Source: a virus. From it: a stretch of DNA of 22,246 bases. The DNA is taken from the IMG/VR virus record IMGVR_UViG_3300021335_000102, positions 1 through 22,246 of that record, one strand, 5' to 3'. Of this stretch, positions 12,223 through 19,436 are shown in pieces. Each line of letters begins with the position of its first letter. The first letter of the stretch is position 1. The notes under the pieces were generated by a model. The model was not told the origin of the DNA, did not search any database, and saw only the letters and a program-made list of their open reading frames with translations. Position numbers and translations under genes: made by a program.

Positions 12223-12230
12223 TATTTATT
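12223..12230 (-). promoter_or_regulatory. Candidate late promoter for gp4 (AATAAATA, minus strand)
   Basis: The plus strand TATTTATT reads AATAAATA on the minus strand, 25 bases before the gp4 ATG, and abuts the start codon of the divergent gp54-like gene. It matches T4's TATAAATA at seven of eight bases. Confidence 0.55.
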
Positions 12231-12983
12231 GTGGCATTCGATAGAGAAAAGATAAGAGCGAAAACCACTGATGATTTGGTCGCAAACTTTAGTCGTCTAG
12301 CACAAACCTCTCATTATAGTATTCAGTTTCTTGGTGTTAGTAGACTTACTTCTCTGACCAGATATCTTGCTAGAAGGGGTGTTGATTCTAGTTTTGTTGC
12401 TAGAGATTTGGGTGAGTATTGTCGTCGTGCTGCTATTCCTGGAACTAGATTATTCACTCATGAAGCAAATGACCAGTTTCCTGGGATTACTCAAAAGTTT
12501 GTATATAAGAGACAGTTTGAAGATCTACAACTGACTTTCTATGTTGATTATGAGTACAAGGTTCAGAAATTCTTCGAACTTTGGCAAGAATATATTACGA
12601 GTGGATCTGATGATAGGGATGAAGTCTCTCCAGATTCAAAGAGTTACTATTATAGAATGAAGTATCCTGAGCAATACAAATGCGAAAGGATTAGATTGCT
12701 GAAGTATGATAGAGATAGAGATAATAGGATCGAATATAACTTTATGAATGCTTTCCCCATAAATATCGCAACAACTCAGATCTCCTACGATGCATCTAGA
12801 GTTCTGGAAGTTACAGTAACTTTCTCCTATGACAGATATGTCTTTGGTACGATCGATAGTTATTCCAAAGCACTTAAGGAAGCATTTAACAAAGCAAGAA
12901 ACGAAAGAGGTGGTGACTATATTAGATTTGAAAAACCAAATGGAGATGCAAACCTAGAAGGCACTACTGGAACTGAAAACTGA
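12231..12983 (+). CDS. 54: gp54-like baseplate tail-tube initiator (gp19 family)
   Basis: 250 residues from a GTG at 12231 with AGAGGT 9 bases upstream. The region SLTRYLARRG ... YCRRAAIPGTRLFT ... FVYKRQFEDLQLTFYVDYEYKVQ ... FFELWQEYI is the gp19-type tail tube fold: a loop, then a strand-rich body with the RKFFEAW-like helix. Tube-family members next to baseplate genes are usually gp54, on which tube growth starts. It is shorter than T4 gp54 (320). In some cyanophage annotations the same gene is named a gp19-like tube protein. Its place at the head of the hub operon favours gp54. Confidence 0.75.
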   Translation: MAFDREKIRAKTTDDLVANFSRLAQTSHYSIQFLGVSRLTSLTRYLARRGVDSSFVARDLGEYCRRAAIPGTRLFTHEANDQFPGITQKFVYKRQFEDLQLTFYVDYEYKVQKFFELWQEYITSGSDDRDEVSPDSKSYYYRMKYPEQYKCERIRLLKYDRDRDNRIEYNFMNAFPINIATTQISYDASRVLEVTVTFSYDRYVFGTIDSYSKALKEAFNKARNERGGDYIRFEKPNGDANLEGTTGTEN

Positions 12984-12986
12984 CCC

Positions 12987-12994
12987 GATAAATA
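12987..12994 (+). promoter_or_regulatory. Candidate late promoter for the hub operon (GATAAATA)
   Basis: GATAAATA lies in the 33-base gap after the gp54-like gene and 22 bases before the ATG at 13017. It is followed by an A run and has the best placement of any late motif on the plus strand. Confidence 0.65.
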
Positions 12995-13016
12995 AAAAAA
13001 TAATACTGAGTTTATT

Positions 13017-13736
13017 ATGGCTTTACCAAAAATCGATGCACCTACTTACGAACTGACTCTTCCTTCTTCTGGTAGAAAAATTAAGTACAGACCTTTCCTG
13101 GTGAAAGAAGAGAAACTCCTCATCATTGCCATGGAAAGTGAAGACATGGGACAAATTGCTGGTGCGATTAAACAAGTTCTAAGTAACTGTATTATCACTA
13201 GGGGAATTAAGATCGATAAACTCTCTACTTTTGATATTGAGTATCTGTTCCTCAATGTAAGAGGTAAGTCTGTCGGTGAAAGTGTAGAAGTTCTTCTCAC
13301 TTGTCCCGATGATGGAGAAACTCAGGTTCCTGTCACCATTGCTTTGAGTGATATTCAGGTTCAGAAAGATCCAGAGCATACTGATACTATCAAATTGAAC
13401 GATGAGTATTATTTGAAGATGAGATATCCTTCTCTAGAGGAGTTTGTCAAAGAGAACTTTGAATCTGAGGGTATTGAGCAAATCGAACAATCTTTTGAGA
13501 TGATTGCTAAGTGTGTCGAACAAGTATATAATGAAGAGGAATCTTGGGCTGGTTCTGATCATACAGAAGAAGAACTCCTAGAGTTTGTAGAGGGTCTTGG
13601 GTCTTCTCAGTTTAAAGATATTGAGAAGTTCTTCTCCACAATGCCTAAACTGAGTCACACTGTTACCATCAAGAATCCTAATACTGGTGTAGAATCTGAT
13701 GTAGTCGTTGAGGGACTGGCAAGTTTTTTCAACTAG
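13017..13736 (+). CDS. gp26/gp51-family baseplate hub (T4_baseplate) protein
   Basis: 239 residues of the T4_baseplate family. Marks include PTYELTLPSSGRKIKYRPF and KEEKLLIIAMES at the start, and TFDIEYLFLNVRGKSVGESV around residues 72-91. T4 has two such proteins, hub subunit gp26 (208 aa) and assembly catalyst gp51 (249 aa), and cyanophages annotate either name; length and the following gene order (small ORF, tape measure, gp27) favour gp51. The gene stops at TAG 13734-13736, but the last codons read T-TTT-TTC, a canonical -1 slippery heptamer that would place ribosomes in the frame of the next gene. The protein may therefore be a tail chaperone of the G/GT type. Confidence 0.82.
   Translation: MALPKIDAPTYELTLPSSGRKIKYRPFLVKEEKLLIIAMESEDMGQIAGAIKQVLSNCIITRGIKIDKLSTFDIEYLFLNVRGKSVGESVEVLLTCPDDGETQVPVTIALSDIQVQKDPEHTDTIKLNDEYYLKMRYPSLEEFVKENFESEGIEQIEQSFEMIAKCVEQVYNEEESWAGSDHTEEELLEFVEGLGSSQFKDIEKFFSTMPKLSHTVTIKNPNTGVESDVVVEGLASFFN
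13724..13730 (+). other. Candidate -1 ribosomal frameshift site (T TTT TTC)
   Basis: The heptamer occupies codons 237-238 of the gp26/51-like gene in the correct X-XXY-YYZ phase. A -1 slip gives TTT TTT CAA CTA GGT ATG and continues in the frame of the 60-aa gene at 13739, producing a 301-residue fusion. The zero-frame stop is one codon downstream, as is common for such sites. No strong downstream hairpin or upstream pairing was found by eye. It could also be a chance T-run. Confidence 0.45.
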
Positions 13737-13738
13737 GT

Positions 13739-13921
13739 ATGGCTCATGAAAACCTTGAGTCATACTATAAAGTTAATTTTGCCTTGATTCAGCATCATAA
13801 ATATAGCTTGACGGAGCTTGAAAATATGATTCCTTGGGAAAGGGAAATTTATATCACTCTTCTCAAGCAACATATTGAAGATGAGAAATTGAGAGATCAA
13901 CAGGCTAACGGTGTATCTTAA
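13739..13921 (+). CDS. Small protein, possible tail chaperone extension, 60 aa
   Basis: A separate ATG at 13739 gives 60 residues, or the frame may be entered from upstream by a -1 shift. The ribosome site is poor (only AGG three bases before the ATG). The segment YSLTELENMIPWEREIYITLLKQHIEDEK resembles the C-terminal extensions of phage tail assembly chaperones, which typically have a Pro-(Trp/Tyr)-(Glu)-x-Glu-Ile-Tyr helix. The stop overlaps the tape-measure start (TAATG). In lambda-type phages the chaperone genes also precede the tape measure. The chaperone role is inference. Confidence 0.7.
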   Translation: MAHENLESYYKVNFALIQHHKYSLTELENMIPWEREIYITLLKQHIEDEKLRDQQANGVS

Positions 13922-15588
13922 TGGCGATCAATCGTAGAGCACTAATGGGTGAGGGTGGTCAAAGATCTGGGACCATCAGTGCTAGAGGAGTTCGCTCTGT
14001 TACTACGAAGGATAGCATTGCACTGACAAAGACACTCAAATCCATTAACATGAATTTGGTGTCTATTAATAAGTTATTACAGAAAAATGCCTTAGATGAA
14101 TCGAAAAGGCAAGAAGAATCTACTAGGAAGAAAAGAAAAGCAGAAGAAGGTTTAAGAAGAGAATCAAAAGAATCTGGGTTGGAGAAGAGTGGTAAATCTC
14201 TTCTCATGGGTGTCGGTGGTGTCATAGGTAAATTAAAAGATACTCTTGTTAATACTTCAAAAGGTATTCTAGGTAAGATATTAGACGTAGCAAAACCGTT
14301 TATTAAATTCTTTACCCTGGGTTTTATTGGATGGTTTTCTGGTAAGGTAGCAAAGTGGTTTGATGAAAATAAAGAAGATAGAAGGAAGAAGATAAAATCT
14401 TTCATACCAAAGATACTGTCAGCACTAACTATTGCTGGTGGTGTCTTACTTGCTATTAAATTTGGTATTCCAGTCATTATGGGATTGATTGGAACCATTG
14501 TTGGTATGATTCCTGTCGTTATTGGAGCACTATTAAGTCCAGCAACCTGGGTTGGATTGCTTGCCACTGGAGCAGCTGTTTTTGCTTTTGAATTGGGTTC
14601 TGGTCTCAAGGAAGCAATCGATCCTGGTCAGAGAGCTAGAGAAAGAATCAGATCTCTAACTGGTGCTAGGGATTTTACAACTGAAAGTCTTGATTTAGAA
14701 ACTAAGAGTAGCAAGATACAAGGTCAAGGTGGAAGAACTCAACGTGAATTTGTCAAGTTGGGTGATAGATACTATCTGAAGAGAGATATTGACAAGTTAT
14801 TCCAGTCTCAAGATGAATTTGATCAGCAGATCTATTTCTATAAGATGGGAAGACAAGGTGCCACTAGAGTTGGTGGTGAGCAAGTTAATCTCCAGACCCT
14901 TAGAGAAGGTAAAGTCTTATCTGGTATAACCAGAGAACTCAGATCTAACATTATTGACCAGAGAATTAAGAGCAGATTAGGTGTTGCTTATAAAGAGTAC
15001 GCAAAACAAAGAAATGAAATTTTGATGCGTGAGGAGAGGATAAAAGATAAGCAAAAGTTAATGCAACAATACCCAGACAAAGAAGGTACTCTTACAAAGG
15101 AAATAGAAGATTTACGCAAGGAGATTGCTGGATTCCAAAATAATATGGAATTTGCTGGTAAAGAAGTTACCAGACTTTATGCAAATCTAGATGCCCAGTC
15201 AAAAGAAAAATTAAGAACAGTAGCGGGAATAACCGAGAAGAACTTACTCTCTAGTTTTGCATTAACCGAGTCCGAAACTTTATTCCAAGCAAAGAAAGCA
15301 GGTGCTCAATTACAGAGTGCCGTAATGGGTGCTGCTGATCCATATCTAAGGCAAGCAACATCGATGATGACAGGTCTCAAAGCAGACTTGTCTGCTAAAA
15401 TCGATAATCTTTTTGATGGTGGATCAAAGGTCGATGTGAACTTAAATATTAAACAGACGATGCCAGATATGGCATATGATGATCCTACAGAAATTCCTGT
15501 TCCAGGTAATATGAGTCCTTATGATCTGACAAGTCCCTGGTTACAACATGCTACAAAGGTTTATGGTGTTTCTCCTGTAGGTGTATAA
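13921..15588 (+). CDS. 29: Tape-measure / hub protein, gp29-like
   Basis: 555 residues, near the length of T4 gp29 (590). Residues 30-90 are basic and helical (RKKRKAEEGLRRESKESG). A hydrophobic block from about 129 to 226 includes several possible membrane segments (IPVIMGLIGTIVGMIPVVIG), which is typical of tape measures that may insert in the host membrane on DNA entry. Residues 300-440 form long charged helices or coiled coil. The C-terminus is Pro-rich. Sequence identity to T4 gp29 is not obvious by eye, so the name rests on gene order (51-like, tape measure, 27-like) and architecture. Confidence 0.65.
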   Translation: MAINRRALMGEGGQRSGTISARGVRSVTTKDSIALTKTLKSINMNLVSINKLLQKNALDESKRQEESTRKKRKAEEGLRRESKESGLEKSGKSLLMGVGGVIGKLKDTLVNTSKGILGKILDVAKPFIKFFTLGFIGWFSGKVAKWFDENKEDRRKKIKSFIPKILSALTIAGGVLLAIKFGIPVIMGLIGTIVGMIPVVIGALLSPATWVGLLATGAAVFAFELGSGLKEAIDPGQRARERIRSLTGARDFTTESLDLETKSSKIQGQGGRTQREFVKLGDRYYLKRDIDKLFQSQDEFDQQIYFYKMGRQGATRVGGEQVNLQTLREGKVLSGITRELRSNIIDQRIKSRLGVAYKEYAKQRNEILMREERIKDKQKLMQQYPDKEGTLTKEIEDLRKEIAGFQNNMEFAGKEVTRLYANLDAQSKEKLRTVAGITEKNLLSSFALTESETLFQAKKAGAQLQSAVMGAADPYLRQATSMMTGLKADLSAKIDNLFDGGSKVDVNLNIKQTMPDMAYDDPTEIPVPGNMSPYDLTSPWLQHATKVYGVSPVGV

Positions 15589-15589
15589 G

Positions 15590-16969
15590 ATGATTATTAA
15601 TCGTGCTCTCTACTCTAGTATTTCTACTAACCTCGTTTCGATGAGGAAGAATACTATTGCCATCAGAAAAACCTTAATCAAGAGCAATAAGCAAAAACAA
15701 TCACTTAGAAAAAGTGACGAAAGAAGTGCTGAATTAGTAGAGCAGAACAAGAGAAGAGAACTTCAAGAGCAAAAACAAGAGAGTAAAAAGGCATTTAGTA
15801 TGCCTAATTGGAGATTGAATCTTAAGAATCCTCTTAAGGGTTTTTCTATTCCAGGACTAGGTATCCTTGGTGGAGTTGTTTCTTTCTTTGCTTTTGGTCT
15901 ACTTGGATGGATGCTCAATCATCTTCCTAAAATTATAAAATCAATCAAAGATTTTCTTTATAGAGCAAGAAAGTTCTTAGAAATACTCACAGACTTTTGG
16001 GATATTGTAAAAGGATTTTTCCAGATAACTTTTGATGCTTTTGAATCTCTATACAACAAATTGGGATTTGGTGGCACCGAAGGTCTTGGTAAGGGTGACG
16101 ATGTAAAGGTGAAGGAAAGGTTGTCCATGTTAGTTGGTCAACTTAAAAAATTCATCCTGGAGCTTCCAAAAAGAATCACTGGTCTTGTTAGAGACTTGAT
16201 GGCTAAGAAAGCTGGTGGTGAAAATGAACCCACAGACGATACCACTGGAATCGAAGAATATGATCCTGAAAAGAAATATAAGGTAGGTGATATTGTCAAT
16301 AAGGAAGGTAAACTACGTCAATTTGATGGACTGGGATGGGCAGAACTAAAGGGATCTAAACTTGAGAGAGATATTCTCGCATTTAGACAAGCAAGAACAA
16401 AGTTCGGTGTCAGTAGTGAAAGACAGGCAACCGATACTTCCTTTAATCTTGCCATTCGTGAACTTAGAGGTGCTGCTGGTGGTTCTTCAATTAACCCACT
16501 TGCCGATGACTTAAGTTATCAAAACGTCCATAAAGGAAGGGCACACAAAGAGGGATATGGATTTGACGTTCCCATTGCTAACCAGACTCAAGCAAAGTTT
16601 GTTATAGAATTTTTCCGTTCTAGGGGGTATGAAACTATTCATGGTAGGGGTGAAGATCCTACTGGTGGTCACGATTTTCACGTTCACGTTCAGGCTCCAC
16701 ATGCAAAAGCAAAAGAGTTCTTAGCATCTTCTAGTCTTTCCCCAACCACGGTCACAAAAGTTTCTCCACCACCACTTCAAGAACCTGTAGATTATAATAT
16801 GGGTCCAAAGAGGGAAGTTATCAATAGAACTGTGGAAATCCCCATTCCTCCAGAGGTGTTAAATAGAGTTAAACAGAATCTTCAACCATCTGAAGAATAT
16901 TTCAATAGAGCGATGAATATTAAGATAGCCATCGATGGTGATGACGTAACCTCAGGATTGTTCGACTAA
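15590..16969 (+). CDS. Tape-measure-like hub protein with an M15-type peptidase domain
   Basis: 459 residues from ATG 15590, one base after the previous stop; a GTG at 15581 is an alternative. The N-terminus is basic and coiled, followed by a hydrophobic segment at 88-109 and amphipathic helices to about 205. Residues 224-255 look like a small beta domain (YKVGDIVNKEGKLRQFDGLGW). Residues 310-370 carry His319-x2-Gly-x3-Asp326 and then His361-Asp-Phe-His364-Val-His366, the zinc-site pattern of M15/VanY-type D,D- or L,D-peptidases. It might cut peptidoglycan during injection. The N-terminal half resembles the preceding protein, suggesting an old duplication. The family assignment is from motif only. 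Confidence 0.65.
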   Translation: MIINRALYSSISTNLVSMRKNTIAIRKTLIKSNKQKQSLRKSDERSAELVEQNKRRELQEQKQESKKAFSMPNWRLNLKNPLKGFSIPGLGILGGVVSFFAFGLLGWMLNHLPKIIKSIKDFLYRARKFLEILTDFWDIVKGFFQITFDAFESLYNKLGFGGTEGLGKGDDVKVKERLSMLVGQLKKFILELPKRITGLVRDLMAKKAGGENEPTDDTTGIEEYDPEKKYKVGDIVNKEGKLRQFDGLGWAELKGSKLERDILAFRQARTKFGVSSERQATDTSFNLAIRELRGAAGGSSINPLADDLSYQNVHKGRAHKEGYGFDVPIANQTQAKFVIEFFRSRGYETIHGRGEDPTGGHDFHVHVQAPHAKAKEFLASSSLSPTTVTKVSPPPLQEPVDYNMGPKREVINRTVEIPIPPEVLNRVKQNLQPSEEYFNRAMNIKIAIDGDDVTSGLFD

Positions 16970-18441
16970 TGACAGCAGAAACACAGTCTTTTCCAGAGTC
17001 TACAGGTGCTCCTTCATTTGAGTCGATTAAACTTAGACTGAGGTATAAGAAAGACGGATCTCAAGTTCAATACACAGACTCCGCAGAAATTGATCTGCTG
17101 GAAATGAATGTCGTCGGTGAAATTCATTATTATGAGACTGTCTTCTCACCTGCGACTAGTGTGATGATGACTATTGTAAACCCAAACACTAGAACAAAGT
17201 TATTTGAAGATTATGCTTTGTTGGGTGGTGAAAGGGTTGAGTTTAAAATCCGTGATTTTTTGAGTCATAATTCTGCCGAACCTGGACTAACTTATGCTGG
17301 AGTGGTGACTCAGGTTGATAACTATACATCAAACAATTTTGCTGAGATTTTTAGAATAAGAATCACTACTGAGTGGAGATTTCCAAAAGGTTCTGGATTA
17401 TCTGGAACTATAACTGGATCACCATCAGAAATAGCAAAAGCTATGATAAAAGGAGCATATGATAAAAATCCCAATGCGGTAATTTATGAAGCAGGTAGCA
17501 CAGCTAATTTATATGCTGATGATGCTACAAATGAAATTACGATCAATATTGGTCAAGAGAAGAAAGATAATGTCATGGCAGTCGTTATGGCACTTGCCGC
17601 TTTATCAAGAACGGGAGAAAGAAGTGCTGGATACTTCTTCTATAGAAATAAGTACGGATTTCAGTTTAGGGCTATTGATAAAATTATATCTGATGGAATA
17701 TTGGGTGTAAAAGCAAAAGACCCACAAAACAAATTGACAAACGAAGAAACTCAGGATATAAATTTTCCAGCTGGGTACTTATATCAATATGAATATACTG
17801 GTTACAATCCAGGTGCTGTTGAAAATCCAGAGGCATCTCTTTTTAATGCAATAAGTTTTAAAGTTCAAACATCTGACTATGCTGAGAAGGATCAGGCTAG
17901 ATTGCAGGGTGGCAATTTGTTCATTTCTGCAGATCCATTGAAATATACCTTTATCGCATCTTCTCAGAAAAATTTAAATATTGGTAATGAGTTGGGGTGG
18001 AAGTATCTAAAAGATTCTAGTTTTTCAATTCAATCTGATTACCCCGATGACGATCAACTTTATTACAATACACAAAATCTAGGACTACAACCAGCCAGTT
18101 TGTTTAAAGATGCTGAAGGAATTTCTAGTCTTAAGTTTTCCAGTAATCCACATGAAGACTCTGCCGTTGGTAGAGCAAGGTACGCTAGTCTTCTAAGTGT
18201 TTCTTGTGTAATGACAGTGCCATTGAATTTGAACCTGATTGCTGGTACAATGGTTAGCGTCAATATCCCTAGACTTAAACCACAGCAAGAATGTAACACA
18301 GAAGAAGAGATTGTCCCCTCTGAATATAGTGGACTATATATTATTGCGGCAGTTTGTCATGCTATGGACAGAAAGAAGGGATACTCCACTCTGCATATAG
18401 TCAGAGACTTTGGCAAATTCAATACGGTATTAGTAAACTAA
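16969..18441 (+). CDS. 27: gp27-like baseplate hub protein
   Basis: 490 residues, longer than T4 gp27 (391). The N-terminal half has the hub-protein pattern EIDLLEMNVVGEIHYYETVFSP ... MMTIVNPNTRTKLFEDY ... GGERVEFKIRD, which is typical of gp27/gpD-like hub domains. The C-terminal part ends in beta strands (LNLIAGTMVSVNIPRL ... SGLYIIAAVCHAMDR ... HIVRDFG). In T4, gp27 forms the trimeric hub that carries gp5 and contacts the tape measure. The OB-fold gp5-like gene follows after one small gene. The start overlaps the upstream stop (TAATG). Confidence 0.78.
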   Translation: MTAETQSFPESTGAPSFESIKLRLRYKKDGSQVQYTDSAEIDLLEMNVVGEIHYYETVFSPATSVMMTIVNPNTRTKLFEDYALLGGERVEFKIRDFLSHNSAEPGLTYAGVVTQVDNYTSNNFAEIFRIRITTEWRFPKGSGLSGTITGSPSEIAKAMIKGAYDKNPNAVIYEAGSTANLYADDATNEITINIGQEKKDNVMAVVMALAALSRTGERSAGYFFYRNKYGFQFRAIDKIISDGILGVKAKDPQNKLTNEETQDINFPAGYLYQYEYTGYNPGAVENPEASLFNAISFKVQTSDYAEKDQARLQGGNLFISADPLKYTFIASSQKNLNIGNELGWKYLKDSSFSIQSDYPDDDQLYYNTQNLGLQPASLFKDAEGISSLKFSSNPHEDSAVGRARYASLLSVSCVMTVPLNLNLIAGTMVSVNIPRLKPQQECNTEEEIVPSEYSGLYIIAAVCHAMDRKKGYSTLHIVRDFGKFNTVLVN

Positions 18442-18458
18442 CCCTACTAGGAGCGATT

Positions 18459-18671
18459 ATGGAAAACATTGATCAGCACATTCAAAAAGACGAAGATCTT
18501 TTGAGTGATCCAACCATCTCCCCACAGTCTCGTAGGCACACTGAGGAAGAATTAGAAGCACTGAAGGCATATAAAGAGAATCATCCCGAAGATGATCATG
18601 ATCCTACTGGATTGGAACTATATTGTGATGCTAACCCAGATGCACTAGAGTGTAGAGTATACGACGATTAA
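18459..18671 (+). CDS. Conserved small acidic protein in the hub operon, 70 aa
   Basis: The ATG at 18459 has AGGAG 6-10 bases upstream. The sequence is acidic and helical (HTEEELEALKAYKENHPEDDHD) and ends LELYCDANPDALECRVYDD, with two Cys near the end. It sits between gp27-like and gp5-like genes and its stop overlaps the gp5-like ATG. I recall such a protein being conserved in cyanophages at this place. The role is unknown; a small assembly factor for the hub is a reasonable guess. Confidence 0.7.
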   Translation: MENIDQHIQKDEDLLSDPTISPQSRRHTEEELEALKAYKENHPEDDHDPTGLELYCDANPDALECRVYDD

Positions 18672-19408
18672 TGAATAACAAATATCCAAGTTGGTTCATT
18701 GGTGTAATTGCTGGTCTTGATGAAGAACAAAACATCAAGCAGACTAAGGCTGGTGTAAGGTATCGTGTCAGAAGATTTGGCATCGATGCCTTAAACGAAC
18801 CTGTGGATAAACTTTTGATGTTTGATTGTATTCTTCCTCTGACTGCTGGTGCTGGTGACAATAAGAAAGCAAAGTCAGTTGTTCTCTCCGATGGTGATTT
18901 GGTCTTTGGTATGCACACCGATGCTCCAGATCATCAACGTGGAGTTATCATTGGAGTTTTTCCAAGAACAGCTCTCATCAACTATGATGAATTTGTAAAA
19001 ACAGCAGATCTTCCAACTGCTTCAGGTGGAGATCAGAGTGAACTTGCTCAACCGATTCAACTTAATAGGGGTCGTAAGATTGAAGAATTGACAGCAGAAA
19101 CAGAAGAAGAAAAAAGTGCAATAAAAGAGGTTAAGAAAGCAACTGGAACTAATAAAAATAAACCAGTGAAGGCTTTGAACGAAAAGGGTGAAGAAGTCAA
19201 AGCTGGTACAACATCATACGATCCCACAGAAAATAACGGTATTCCTTCAATTACAGAAGAGGATTGGGAAAAAATTGATAGTTGTTATGATCCAACTTGC
19301 ACTAAGGAGTTTAAGCAGACTGCTGCCCGTGCTGCATTACGAGCAGGTTTAATATCAACACAAGAATTTCTTTCTTATAATCCAGCAAGCACCGAGAATA
19401 TTAAGTAA
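18671..19408 (+). CDS. 5: gp5-like baseplate hub OB-fold protein, no lysozyme domain
   Basis: 245 residues. Residues 5-110 look like the N-terminal OB domain of T4 gp5: SWFIGVIAGLDEEQNIKQ, RYRVRRFGID, FDCILPLTAGAG, VLSDGDLVFGMHTD, and GVIIGVFPR at the end. After about residue 120 there is a long charged, probably disordered linker (EELTAETEEEKSAIKEVKKATG) and a C-terminal part with a Cys pair (SCYDPTC). There is no catalytic lysozyme core between OB and C-terminus, and the needle domain is absent. A needle-like protein is coded separately at 20930, so gp5 seems split in this phage. Confidence 0.72.
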   Translation: MNNKYPSWFIGVIAGLDEEQNIKQTKAGVRYRVRRFGIDALNEPVDKLLMFDCILPLTAGAGDNKKAKSVVLSDGDLVFGMHTDAPDHQRGVIIGVFPRTALINYDEFVKTADLPTASGGDQSELAQPIQLNRGRKIEELTAETEEEKSAIKEVKKATGTNKNKPVKALNEKGEEVKAGTTSYDPTENNGIPSITEEDWEKIDSCYDPTCTKEFKQTAARAALRAGLISTQEFLSYNPASTENIK

Positions 19409-19427
19409 TAAATAAAAACAAGGAGGT
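19407..19427 (+). promoter_or_regulatory. Candidate late promoter AATAAATA with strong ribosome site
   Basis: AATAAATA at 19407-19414 overlaps the stop of the gp5-like gene. A near-perfect AAGGAGGT (19420-19427) follows, 9 bases before the ATG at 19437. The ribosome site is among the strongest in the window and implies high synthesis of the next structural protein. The promoter would start close to the ribosome site, so it is less certain. Confidence 0.4.
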
Positions 19428-19436
19428 AACTTTATA

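Noticed and set aside
13796-13803. CATAAATA upstream of the tape-measure gene as a late promoter
   Set aside because: It is inside the 60-aa coding frame, 118 bases from the gene, and the region is A/T-rich; probably chance.
13959-14609. A 216-codon minus-strand frame opposite the tape-measure gene
   Set aside because: It lies wholly within the well-supported tape-measure frame, in an operon of overlapping plus-strand genes, and has no promoter or ribosome site.
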